A stretch of 64,000 nucleotides of DNA. Origin: an uncultured Lachnospiraceae bacterium. Its GTDB lineage: Bacteria > Bacillota > Clostridia > Lachnospirales > Lachnospiraceae. Under the pieces are notes generated by a model, which saw only the letters and a program-made list of their open reading frames with translations, searched no databases and was not told where the DNA came from. The position numbers and the translations under genes are program-made. This document shows, piece by piece, positions 1 to 8,472 of the stretch (positions are counted from its first letter, which is position 1; each line of letters opens with the position of its first letter). The stretch is taken from positions 62,001 to 126,000 of the forward strand of contig CAKRAK010000001.1 in NCBI GenBank assembly GCA_934294885.1, written 5' to 3'.

Positions 1-1889
1 ATTACAGTAGGCTCATTGTTCTTACTTGTTACTGACTTATCATCTGATTCATCCGACAACTCAATAACCTTACCGGTCTTGGTAATGATTACTTTCTTAT
101 TCGGTGCCGGTGCAGATGCTGTCGATGTTGTTGCCGGTTTACGAACAATTAATAATTCAACAACCTTAATCAGACAAGCTATACTATAAGTAACCTCTTC
201 TTCTGTCTGTTTTTCTTTTCCTTTTTCGGTATACTGCTGCCATAACCATTCAGACTTACAAAGCATTTCTTCAATCTGTGGATTTGCAAACAACTTGTTC
301 AATTCATTATTGGTATTGTTAGATGACTTACCAAATCCAAACATTCCACCGCCGGATGACTCCTGCTTTGTTTCATACTTAGACGGAAGATTAATCTTAG
401 TAAATGTCTCATGGAACATCTTCTTAGAACGTTCCTGACTATATGTATTACTGATAATTCGAACATCCTTGTTATTCAGTCCATTCTTAATCAAATCATC
501 AGCCGCCAGGAATACAAGATGCTTCTGACGATCCTCTAACAATTCTTTAATCTCAATGTTTGTCTTACTCTTCTCGATAATGGTATCCTTACGAATCTTA
601 AAGGCTTTAATCTTTTCTTTAATACTAAAGAATAACTTCAGCATAGATGGATTTGCATTCACATAATTACCGATCCATGTAAGCTCTACATACTGATGCT
701 CAATCTTATTGGAAATCTCATATACATTGTAACCATCAAATACAACATTCAATGTAGTATATAACAAATCAAGAATCTCATACTTCTCATCCCACGAACG
801 AGTCGACAAATCCTGATTGACCATCTGCTTAATACCGCACTCATAGAACACAAGATTGTATTCGTATAAGCCTTCAAAAACGTTACTCTTATCACTTAAG
901 GAAGAACCGGTACCAAGAACCTGCATATTCTTTTTCATGGTTGGTTCTTCTTCAATGTAACGGCATACCTTCTTAACAAATGCAGAAACCTCAACCAATA
1001 AGGTATCAATTCTCTTATTATAAATGTCCTGTTTTGAAATAGCAGAAATAATAGAACGGCTTAATACATTCGTATACTGTGTGCTGTTACAGTTACGAAT
1101 CAGCTCTTTGAAGTTATCATAAACCAACATATTATCTACCGGTACATATTCTGCATTCAATCCGTAAAATTCGAAGGCTTTGTTATAATCCTTCTTACGG
1201 ATATAAGAATTAAACATACCCATACTGAACTGAATCTTGTAATCATTACCTACATGGGTATCTTCAATAAAGTAATCATATAAAACCTCAAGGTTATTCA
1301 GATATGATTCTGAATTTGATGCAGAAGGCGGTAAATCCATCTCCATTACAACATTAATCAAATCCATGTATCCCATAACTGCCTTATCATAAGTTGCAGG
1401 ACGATCATCCGCATCTGCAATCTGATAACATGTATTAATCAAAAGAGGAGCAACTCTTTCACCGATCAAACGCATAGCCTCCGGGAAACGATCTAACTGA
1501 TATAAATACAAAAGCCAGATACTGTAACGATATATACCTGTTGTATTGATAATTGCATCGGTATCTGTCGGATCAATATCACCATATACAAATTTGAATA
1601 ACGGTTCAATCCACTCTTCTATCTCATACTTGCCTGCCTGCTTGATATTCACATCTACAAACTCACTTAATTCGTATAACTTTGTACACTGTGCCTTCAC
1701 ATCATCATCCACAAGCATGGTATTCAGATCGAAATTACGATCCTTCAAATAATCAATAACCATTGCATAAAAGCCTTCTTCAACCTGTTCGTTCAAGAAA
1801 CGAATCAGCATACCTTTATTAGAAGATGCTGCAATAGAAATAATATTTGTATCATTACTACGAGTCACATTAGCCGGTAAATTCTGCAT
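1..1889 (-). CDS. Large uncharacterised cytoplasmic protein (C-terminus outside window)
   Basis: The reading frame opens at an ATG at 1889, preceded by a strong AGGAGG-type ribosome site (1897-1902), and runs off the left edge, giving at least 629 residues (start MQNLPANVTRS). I do not recognise the family. The sequence is mixed and mostly helical, with no signal peptide or membrane segment and tyrosine-rich stretches reminiscent of helical-repeat proteins. Around residue 525 there is a glycine-rich linker (SSGGGMFGFGKSS), followed near residue 590 by an Ala/Pro/Thr linker and then a Lys/Asp/Ser-rich region, so more domains may follow outside the window. It has its own promoter and is divergent from the gene at 2154. 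That it is a real gene is clear from codon use and the ribosome site; its function is unknown. Confidence 0.85.
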   Translation of the reverse strand, partial: MQNLPANVTRSNDTNIISIAASSNKGMLIRFLNEQVEEGFYAMVIDYLKDRNFDLNTMLVDDDVKAQCTKLYELSEFVDVNIKQAGKYEIEEWIEPLFKFVYGDIDPTDTDAIINTTGIYRYSIWLLYLYQLDRFPEAMRLIGERVAPLLINTCYQIADADDRPATYDKAVMGYMDLINVVMEMDLPPSASNSESYLNNLEVLYDYFIEDTHVGNDYKIQFSMGMFNSYIRKKDYNKAFEFYGLNAEYVPVDNMLVYDNFKELIRNCNSTQYTNVLSRSIISAISKQDIYNKRIDTLLVEVSAFVKKVCRYIEEEPTMKKNMQVLGTGSSLSDKSNVFEGLYEYNLVFYECGIKQMVNQDLSTRSWDEKYEILDLLYTTLNVVFDGYNVYEISNKIEHQYVELTWIGNYVNANPSMLKLFFSIKEKIKAFKIRKDTIIEKSKTNIEIKELLEDRQKHLVFLAADDLIKNGLNNKDVRIISNTYSQERSKKMFHETFTKINLPSKYETKQESSGGGMFGFGKSSNNTNNELNKLFANPQIEEMLCKSEWLWQQYTEKGKEKQTEEEVTYSIACLIKVVELLIVRKPATTSTASAPAPNKKVIITKTGKVIELSDESDDKSVTSKNNEPTV

Positions 1890-1963
1890 GTTAAAACCTC
1901 CTAACAATTTATCTTTTTCGATATTCCTATATGAAATCCATAAAATTCACATAAACTATTGAT

Positions 1964-1992
1964 ATAATAGCACAATCACATTATTTTTACAA
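1964..1992 (-). promoter_or_regulatory. Sigma-A-type promoter for the unknown leftmost gene
   Basis: On the minus strand TTGTAA and TATTAT are separated by exactly 17 nt, about 75 nt upstream of the ATG at 1889. Read by eye only. Confidence 0.5.
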
Positions 1993-2057
1993 TTAATTTT
2001 TATTTCACTTTCGTTATAATTACATATTGTTTTTGTGTAATTTTAACAAAAAATGAT

Positions 2058-2086
2058 TTGCATTTTTGTTCCTAAGGTATTAAAAT
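2058..2086 (+). promoter_or_regulatory. Possible promoter for the acidic membrane protein gene
   Basis: TTGCAT and TAAAAT are 17 nt apart, about 70 nt upstream of the ATG at 2154. The boxes are imperfect. The rest of the 264-bp divergent gap is very A/T rich and shows no other clear feature. Confidence 0.35.
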
Positions 2087-2153
2087 AAGTATCATATCGG
2101 ATTGAATTTTGTATATATGTACAATTCCGAAATAAATAAAAAGGAGAATTCAT

Positions 2154-2789
2154 ATGGGAAAAAATAAGTTTGGAAAATTTATTGCCTTTACAACTGCTAT
2201 TACCGCAATCGGAGGCGCCTGCTACGTATACCGTGACAAGATTAAGGAAAGTGAGCTTTTTCAGACAGTTGTAGGAAAGCTTGCAGGCTTTATGGATAAA
2301 GATAATGAATCCGAGGATTTCGTCTTTGACGATGATGATTTTGGCGACGACACTTTGTTTGATGACAATGCAAAGAATAACCGGGAATATACTTCTATCA
2401 CAATTACATCCACTCATACGGAAGATTCGGAGGATACTGCCGAGGAGACAACTGATATAGATACTGCAACCGATACAGACGACACAAAAGAAACAGATAC
2501 CGAATTGAAAAAGACTGTTGCAGAAGATGTGGCTGCTCCAACCGAAAATGCCACAACCGATTCTGATACAACAGACGATACAAAAGAGGTTCCGGAGTCA
2601 GAGAATGCAGAACAGCCTTCTGATTCTTCCTTAGATGATATCGTAGTAAATCCATCAATTTCTTCTGCAAATGCCAATACTGACGCCACAGAAGAAAAAT
2701 CCTCTGTTGACGGCTTCGAATATGAAGGTCTTTCAGACGTATCAGAGGATCCTGATGTATTAGAAGATCAGGACAAATTAGATTTTTAA
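2154..2789 (+). CDS. Acidic single-pass membrane or secreted low-complexity protein
   Basis: This is a 211-residue protein with an AAAAGGAG ribosome site just upstream. Residues ~8-25 form a hydrophobic segment after a short basic start (MGKNKFGKF), so it is probably an N-terminal membrane anchor or uncleaved signal. The remainder is extremely acidic and rich in Asp, Glu, Thr and Ser, with runs such as DDDDFGDD and many TTD/TDTD patterns, and is probably disordered. No catalytic motif or cysteine pair is visible. A rho-independent terminator follows directly, so it seems to be a single-gene unit. The function is unknown; an extracytoplasmic spacer or wall-associated role would fit the composition but is inference only. 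Confidence 0.75.
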   Translation: MGKNKFGKFIAFTTAITAIGGACYVYRDKIKESELFQTVVGKLAGFMDKDNESEDFVFDDDDFGDDTLFDDNAKNNREYTSITITSTHTEDSEDTAEETTDIDTATDTDDTKETDTELKKTVAEDVAAPTENATTDSDTTDDTKEVPESENAEQPSDSSLDDIVVNPSISSANANTDATEEKSSVDGFEYEGLSDVSEDPDVLEDQDKLDF

Positions 2790-2820
2790 CCTATAATCTA
2801 CCCAATGATGTAATATCTGC

Positions 2821-2856
2821 AACCTTGAAAGTTTTCTTTCAAGGTTGTATTTTTGT
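2821..2856 (+). terminator. Rho-independent terminator after the acidic membrane protein
   Basis: An 11-bp perfect stem (AACCTTGAAAG with CTTTCAAGGTT) closes a TTTT loop and is followed by GTATTTTTG. Confidence 0.85.
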
Positions 2857-2933
2857 TATGGTGACGAGGAAAATGCACGTATTCATACGATGCATTTGAC
2901 GACAGCGAATCAGAGCGTATCCCGTCTCTGTAC
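2851..2933 (-). repeat. Dispersed intergenic hairpin repeat, copy 1
   Basis: Read on the minus strand, this sequence aligns with 30587-30665 on the plus strand. Both contain a 27-nt hairpin (here 2871-2897) with identical outer arms AAATGCA/TGCATTT and an inner stem that differs between copies but stays paired, followed by a shared CCATAACAAAA. Upstream of the hairpin both carry a GGGA...CTGATT...TCAAATG block. This copy lies between the terminator of the preceding gene and the ribosome site of the methyltransferase gene. It could be a small mobile repeat or an RNA element. Confidence 0.6.
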
Positions 2934-2962
2934 AGACTTAAAAACGGAGGCTATATAATATT

Positions 2963-3715
2963 ATGTCAACTTCCTATCAAAATTTTGCAACAGTATATGA
3001 CAAATTCATGGACAACATTCCATATCCGGAATGGAGCCAATATCTGATATCCCTCTTACAGGAATATCACATTACAGGCGGAAATCTTGTGGAGCTTGGT
3101 TGCGGAACTGGCACGCTTTGCAATCTTTTATCCCAACAGGGTTATCATGTTACGGGAATCGACCTTTCAAAGGACATGATCTCCATTGCCGGAAAAAAAC
3201 ACAAAAACAATCCTAACCTGCAATTTTTACGGCAAAATATGTGCGAGTTGACATTAGATCCTGCATCCTATGACGGATTTTATTCCTTATGTGACAGCAT
3301 CAACTATTTACTTTATGATGATGAATTATTAACAACCTTTATGGGAGTGCATCAGTATCTGAAAAAAGACGGCATTTTTGTTTTTGATCTGAAAACAAAA
3401 CACTACTACAAAGACGTTCTTGGTAATCAAGTATTTTGTGACCAGCAAAAGGATTGCAGTTATATATGGGAAAATACTTTTTTTGAAGAGGACAACGTAA
3501 ATCAGTACGATTTAACCTTATTTATCAAAAAACGCTACAGTAGTGCATACAAAAAATTCGAAGAAACCCATCATCAAAAAGCATATGAATTAAGTAAAAT
3601 GATTGACTTACTCACACAGGCAGGGTTAGAATATGTAGCGGCATATGATGCATTTTCTAAAAATCCGCCAACGGATCAAAGTGAAAGAATTTACATCATT
3701 GCGGCAAAACATTAA
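2963..3715 (+). CDS. Class I SAM-dependent methyltransferase
   Basis: This 250-residue protein carries the Rossmann methyltransferase motif I near residue 41 (LVELGCGTGTL), the acidic end of strand 2 (VTGIDLS) that binds the SAM ribose, and a later FYSLCDSINYLL segment typical of YrrT/UbiE-like small-molecule methyltransferases. The substrate cannot be told from the sequence. A GGAGG lies 12 nt before the ATG, slightly far but acceptable. It sits 32 bp upstream of hslO in the same direction, so the two are probably co-transcribed. The assignment to the fold is secure; the biological role is open. Confidence 0.85.
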   Translation: MSTSYQNFATVYDKFMDNIPYPEWSQYLISLLQEYHITGGNLVELGCGTGTLCNLLSQQGYHVTGIDLSKDMISIAGKKHKNNPNLQFLRQNMCELTLDPASYDGFYSLCDSINYLLYDDELLTTFMGVHQYLKKDGIFVFDLKTKHYYKDVLGNQVFCDQQKDCSYIWENTFFEEDNVNQYDLTLFIKKRYSSAYKKFEETHHQKAYELSKMIDLLTQAGLEYVAAYDAFSKNPPTDQSERIYIIAAKH

Positions 3716-3747
3716 TAATTTTATGAACGAAAGAAACGGAGATTATT

Positions 3748-4617
3748 ATGAAAGATATCATTTTAAGAGGTACTGCTGCAGATAATCAGGTTCGATTTTT
3801 CAGTGCCTATACAAAACAGGTTGTAGAAACAGCGAGAGAAATTCATAACACCAGTCCGGTTGCCACTGCTGCTTTGGGACGATTATTAACTGCAGGTTCC
3901 ATTATGGGGAGCATGTGCAAAAATGACAGTGATGTACTGACATTACAGATTCAGTGCTCCGGTCCCATCGGAGGTCTTACGGTAACCGCCAATTCCAAAG
4001 CCCAGGTGAAAGGATATGCCAATCATCCGCAAATCATTTTGCCACCTAGCGACAAAGGAAAATTAGATGTAGGAAAGGCTGTAGATTTAGGTGTCTTAAG
4101 TGTCATCAAAGATATCGGATTAAAGGAGCCTTATGTTGGTCAGTCTAATCTGGTATCCGGTGAGATTGCTGAGGATTTAACCTATTATTTTGCAACAAGT
4201 GAACAAATTCCCACATCCGTGGCATTAGGTGTATTGATGGAAAAAAACAATACTGTGCGCCACGCCGGAGGATTTATCATCCAGTTACTTCCCTTTGCAG
4301 AAGAAGATCTGATCACTGACCTGGAAAACCGGTTAAAGGACTTTACTTCCATCACTTCTTTGATGGATCAGGGAATGACACCGGAGGATATGATGAAGAA
4401 ATTATTTGACGGATATGATATTCAGATTAACGATACCATCACACCGGAATACCATTGTAACTGTTCCAAGGAACGGGTTTATAAAGCTATCGTATCGATT
4501 GGAAGAAAGGATATCGAAGAAATGATTGCCGAGGGCAAACCAATTGAGGTTGGCTGTCAGTTTTGTAATAACAAATTCCAATTCAGTGTAGACGAGTTAA
4601 AGGAAATGCTGGTATAA
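3748..4617 (+). CDS. hslO: Hsp33 redox-regulated molecular chaperone
   Basis: This 289-residue protein matches the Hsp33 family over its whole length. Hsp33 is a cytoplasmic holdase that is activated when oxidation releases its zinc. The C-terminal zinc-binding cysteines are present as CNC (in YHCNCSKERV, ~residue 235) and CQFC (~residue 268), the CXC...CXXC redox switch. The N-terminal part contains the conserved GRLLTAG and QCSGPIGGL segments. A GGAG lies 8 nt before the ATG. It is the last gene before a strong bidirectional terminator. Nothing is missing, so it should be functional. Confidence 0.97.
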   Translation: MKDIILRGTAADNQVRFFSAYTKQVVETAREIHNTSPVATAALGRLLTAGSIMGSMCKNDSDVLTLQIQCSGPIGGLTVTANSKAQVKGYANHPQIILPPSDKGKLDVGKAVDLGVLSVIKDIGLKEPYVGQSNLVSGEIAEDLTYYFATSEQIPTSVALGVLMEKNNTVRHAGGFIIQLLPFAEEDLITDLENRLKDFTSITSLMDQGMTPEDMMKKLFDGYDIQINDTITPEYHCNCSKERVYKAIVSIGRKDIEEMIAEGKPIEVGCQFCNNKFQFSVDELKEMLV

Positions 4618-4656
4618 CACCGGCGGTTCCATGGTACAATCCGTATCATAAAAAAA

Positions 4657-4700
4657 GAAAGGGGATTGAAGCCTGTACCATACCGGCTTCAGTCCCTTTT
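4657..4700. terminator. Bidirectional terminator between hslO and the small membrane protein gene
   Basis: AAAGGGGATTGAAGCC pairs with GGCTTCAGTCCCTTTT across an 11-nt loop. A-runs on the left and T-runs on the right suit both convergent genes. Confidence 0.85.
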
Positions 4701-4730
4701 CATCTTATACCTGATTCTATCAGGAATGGA

Positions 4731-5048
4731 TTAATTTCTTGCAAACAGATCTTTTACATCCTTCACTGCAACAAGTAACACAATACATACAACATCCACA
4801 ACCGCCTCTAACAGATACAAAATCTGAAAAGACAGGATGTTACCCGGAAGATTCTTTAATACAACAATTCCAAGCAAAACAGCAACCACATAATTTGCAT
4901 AAGGTACATTTGCCATTAACAAAATAGCCAGTCCTGCCGCTACAACAAGGATAATAATATTACCGAAACCAAATTCCAAGATCAAGTTTAACAAACTTTT
5001 TACAACCATCCAAATACCAATACCTGTTACTAAATTCTTACCTGACAT
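4731..5048 (-). CDS. Small hydrophobic membrane protein
   Basis: This 105-residue protein is almost entirely hydrophobic, with about three to four predicted membrane helices (roughly residues 8-25, 28-47, 50-66 and 72-95) and a charged C-terminal tail (KDVKDLFARN). An AGGAGG site precedes the ATG. It is the last gene of the run 8326 to 4731, after the TPR protein and the 50-residue ORF. The family is not recognised and there is no motif that suggests a function. Confidence 0.75.
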   Translation of the reverse strand: MSGKNLVTGIGIWMVVKSLLNLILEFGFGNIIILVVAAGLAILLMANVPYANYVVAVLLGIVVLKNLPGNILSFQILYLLEAVVDVVCIVLLVAVKDVKDLFARN

Positions 5049-5078
5049 ATAATGCCTCCTATTTCATTCATCATATTC

Positions 5079-5231
5079 TTACAAAATCAACCTACGGAAA
5101 ACACGCTTTGGGTAAATCACACCGAACCCAATCACAGAGCTGTCCCAAAGAATCCCTTCTTTTGTAAATACAACCATGGTAGTCCCCGGACTTCTTTTTG
5201 TCAACCGTAATTTACCATTTTCATGGGTCAT
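5079..5231 (-). CDS. 50-residue basic small protein, translationally coupled to the TPR gene
   Basis: The ATG at 5231-5229 overlaps the TGA stop of the upstream TPR gene in an ATGA arrangement. The frame stays open for 50 codons to a TAA at 5079. The product (start MTHENGKLRLTKR, end PKRVFRRLIL) is basic, has no cysteine, and has a central GVIY/hydrophobic stretch. It fills almost all of the space between its neighbours, leaving 30 bp to the next gene, which has its own AGGAGG site. I do not recognise a family. Placement and stop-start overlap support translation, but conservation is untested. Confidence 0.6.
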   Translation of the reverse strand: MTHENGKLRLTKRSPGTTMVVFTKEGILWDSSVIGFGVIYPKRVFRRLIL

Positions 5232-8200
5232 TCCTTTGTCAGTGCATTCAGGCGTCTTTCATAAACCCCAATATGTCCATGGGCCTTCAAGGCTTCCCGA
5301 TAGGCAGCTATGGCTGCTTCCGTATCATTCATGGCCTCATACAACAGACCCAGTTCATAATGCCCTTCTTCACAGCCTGCATATCCACAGCCCTTGCAAA
5401 GGTTCATGGAAACGGATTGTTTCAAACATTCCAGTGCCTTGTCATATTCTCCAAGTACCCGATAAAGCCGTCCCATCCGGATGTACTCTCTTGGTGTCAA
5501 CATCTTCTCCTCAGGAATCATGGAACGGGTTACAAATATTTCATACTCCGGAAGAATCCTTCCATCTGCCAAAAAACAAGCCTCTACCAATGAGGAATAC
5601 CAGCCCTGCTTATTCTCCTCATCATCCTCTACAGCTTTCATGTACTGACGCTTTGCCTCTTCGTATTCCCCATTATACACAAGAATCCGGGCATATTTTT
5701 CGTACAGGTTGCAGTCATCATCATGAATTGCTCTTGCAAATTCAAATGCATATCTTGCTTTGTCCATTATGCCTTCTTCACCCATTAATTCCAACATCAG
5801 ACCGGCATAGGAATATTTTTCATCCTCATCGGTTCCGTGATCCAGATAATCCTTCAATATCTCATATGCCGCGTCACTTCGGTTATTTCTTTGATATGCC
5901 AGTGCCAGCTCATACCGAAGACTATAATCTGCTTCATCTCCGTATTCCTTAAGTAACTTTTCTAAAATAGCAATTCCCTTATCATATTGATTCATGCAAA
6001 TATAACTTCTGCTCTGCCACCGCAATGCCTCTAACTTCTGCTCCACCTCGTTCTCATCCAGAAGCTTTATGACATCATTAAACTTCCAAATCGCTTCCTC
6101 ATATCGTTTGGTCAGCTGATAAATCTTACCCATCTGCATATGACAGAACACACGCTCCGGATCTAAGGTAAGGGCTTTTTGATAGTCCTCCATGGCATGT
6201 TCATAATCTGCTATGGTATGATAAGTGCCGCCTCTGTTGGAATAGTAAAATGCATGGGGCTTTCGTTCAATCTGTTTTGTATATTCTTCAATTGCCATCC
6301 GGTACTCATCCAATTCTCTGTATGCATATGCCAACAGCCCATGGATAGCCTCATGTTCCGGAAACAACGTCTCAACCTTTTGATATACAGCAAGCATATC
6401 CTCAAATCTTCCGTTTTCCTCGTAGCAATCCGCCAGTAAAAGCATTGCCTTCCCAATATCTTTAAAATCAGAGGTCTCTCTCTTGTAATCATGAATCATT
6501 TCTTCCAAAATGGAGATTGCCTTTCTGCAATCATTCTGTCCAAAAAGGGAGTCTGCCTCATAATATTTCATGCTGTCACTATCCGGTTTGATCTGACGGT
6601 ATTCCTCTATTACCTGTAATACATCCTCATATTGAGAAACCTCCATGAATACTTCAATGGCAATCTCATAAGGCTCTAATGCATACCGGTCTTCATTTTT
6701 GGCACGGATACTCGCATCCAATGCCTCCTGCAAATAATCCATTTTCTCATAAGATTTTGCCATATAAAGATAAAATGTATAGGCCTCCTGACAATCTATC
6801 TCCTCTTTTAAGGAAGCTTCACACAAATTAATACATTCAACGTATTGTTCTTTCTCATACAAAAGGACAGTCTTCATACGGTTAACAGCCATCACTAATC
6901 CCATTGACAAATCCTTTGGAAGGGACTCCTCCATAAACTGCTCCACGTCTTCGTAATCTTTCTGTTTCATCATACATTCCATAATCTGAACGCAAAGCTC
7001 CGAATAAAGTTTTTTTCTTTGTATAAACTTTTCACTGTGTGGCTCATTTTTGAAAAAATCTTCCAGATATTTTTTACACTGCAATAAATTCTTACAGGAT
7101 TCCTTTAGATTTCCTAATGTATAACAAACCCTGCCAAATAAACTGTAATAGGAAATGCAATCCTCCGGCGCCGGCGTAAAGGATTGCAGCATAGAAGCTG
7201 CCTCCTCATTCTGCCCCACCATATAATAAGAATCTGCCAGTAAATATTTAATCTTATCCGGTTCCTTTGTATCTGCCAATTCCCGCTGTCTTATCTCAAT
7301 CAATTTCCGTTCTGTATCCAACATTTCATAGTAAGCACGTTCTCTTACCGCCGGTTCATACATTAATTTCCGATATTCTTTACCGGCAGTTTCATAGTCT
7401 TCAAGCAGGAAATGAGCATCCGCTAATTGAATTTGTATAAAAATGTGTTCCGGGTACCGGCTCAGGATATCCTCTAATATCTGTTCTGCCTTTTTGTAAT
7501 CCTTCACAATCCTATATGCTTTCGCCTCATATTCATATAACAACATAGATTCCGGATATTTTTCCCTTAACAGCTTCATTTCCCAAAGCAGCTTTTCTTC
7601 CTCTTTTTTTGTGCTGTTATTTTCATTATGCCCTTCTAACAACTGAAGCTTCGTACAGATTCCCAACGCATCGGGAAATGGATGATACCCCGGCATCCCC
7701 ATTAATTCCTTTATTCCTTCTAATGTCTCTTCGTATTTACCATCCCCAAATGCAACCTTTACCTGTGCCCATTTTTCCATATAGGTGTCCACACAGGAAG
7801 TATCGCCTTCAAATAAGGAATATGCATCCCATTCCTTACCTCTGTACTTATTATAGTTCAAAATATAATCTAAAAAATTCACAGGAAAATATCTGCTTAA
7901 TTCACTTCTTCGCTTATGAAGTTCGAAACGTTCATCTATATAAGCAAAAACGTCCTCCGGAAGATGAAAATGGGTCATCAGGTAAACCAACAACTCATTT
8001 AAGGAACTGTCTTCCTCATCTAAATACATAAATTCTTCCTGAGCAAATAAATGTTTCCATTCATTAACATCAATTCTTTTTTTGTAATCCTTATATAATG
8101 CATCTATCTCTTTTGTCAGTCTGCTTTCTTTTGCGTCCTCTTTGGAATCTTCTTTTTCCTCTTCCTGCTGACAATATTCAAGAGCCTGCTCATAAGCTGT

Positions 8201-8326
8201 TCTCAACTGCTTAAAGCCATCTGCATCATCCTCCGGATTCGTCTGCCGCAGTAACTGTCGATATGCATTTTTTATCGTTTCCTCGTCCTTTGTCGGTTGA
8301 ATCTGTAAAATCTCCCATATATTCAT
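5228..8326 (-). CDS. Giant TPR-repeat protein with an N-terminal J-like domain
   Basis: The product is 1032 residues. I start it at the ATG at 8326 because GAGGAGAAGG lies just upstream; a longer frame to 8413 lacks such a site. Residues ~1-60 resemble a J-domain (NIWEILQIQPTKDEETIKNAYRQ, split here as helix I and helix II), but the HPD tripeptide that activates DnaK is replaced by TNPED, so it probably does not stimulate DnaK normally. The rest, about residues 180-1030, is a continuous array of TPR-like repeats (for example YYSNRGGTYHTIADYEHAMEDY, in two parts). Near the C-terminus, CKGCGYAGC is a possible metal-binding cysteine cluster. No enzyme domain or membrane segment is seen. It is probably a scaffold. 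Confidence 0.85.
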   Translation of the reverse strand: MNIWEILQIQPTKDEETIKNAYRQLLRQTNPEDDADGFKQLRTAYEQALEYCQQEEEKEDSKEDAKESRLTKEIDALYKDYKKRIDVNEWKHLFAQEEFMYLDEEDSSLNELLVYLMTHFHLPEDVFAYIDERFELHKRRSELSRYFPVNFLDYILNYNKYRGKEWDAYSLFEGDTSCVDTYMEKWAQVKVAFGDGKYEETLEGIKELMGMPGYHPFPDALGICTKLQLLEGHNENNSTKKEEEKLLWEMKLLREKYPESMLLYEYEAKAYRIVKDYKKAEQILEDILSRYPEHIFIQIQLADAHFLLEDYETAGKEYRKLMYEPAVRERAYYEMLDTERKLIEIRQRELADTKEPDKIKYLLADSYYMVGQNEEAASMLQSFTPAPEDCISYYSLFGRVCYTLGNLKESCKNLLQCKKYLEDFFKNEPHSEKFIQRKKLYSELCVQIMECMMKQKDYEDVEQFMEESLPKDLSMGLVMAVNRMKTVLLYEKEQYVECINLCEASLKEEIDCQEAYTFYLYMAKSYEKMDYLQEALDASIRAKNEDRYALEPYEIAIEVFMEVSQYEDVLQVIEEYRQIKPDSDSMKYYEADSLFGQNDCRKAISILEEMIHDYKRETSDFKDIGKAMLLLADCYEENGRFEDMLAVYQKVETLFPEHEAIHGLLAYAYRELDEYRMAIEEYTKQIERKPHAFYYSNRGGTYHTIADYEHAMEDYQKALTLDPERVFCHMQMGKIYQLTKRYEEAIWKFNDVIKLLDENEVEQKLEALRWQSRSYICMNQYDKGIAILEKLLKEYGDEADYSLRYELALAYQRNNRSDAAYEILKDYLDHGTDEDEKYSYAGLMLELMGEEGIMDKARYAFEFARAIHDDDCNLYEKYARILVYNGEYEEAKRQYMKAVEDDEENKQGWYSSLVEACFLADGRILPEYEIFVTRSMIPEEKMLTPREYIRMGRLYRVLGEYDKALECLKQSVSMNLCKGCGYAGCEEGHYELGLLYEAMNDTEAAIAAYREALKAHGHIGVYERRLNALTKE

Positions 8327-8472
8327 GCAACCTTCTCCTCTTACAGTTTTCGTAATCCTTTGTTTCACTATATCATTTTCATATTCTCCCAGCAACTTAA
8401 TTCTTTCTTCCAAAAAGCAACATATTCCCGGCTGATTATGAAAAAACTTCCTGCCGTATTATCGTCACAAAA

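Noticed and set aside
5176..5952. A 258-codon plus-strand frame inside the TPR gene
   Set aside because: It is a shadow of the minus-strand gene, with unusual His/Pro/Ser composition and no ribosome site.
8327..8413. N-terminal extension of the TPR protein
   Set aside because: The internal ATG at 8326 has an excellent GGAGAAGG site and starts exactly at the J-like domain.
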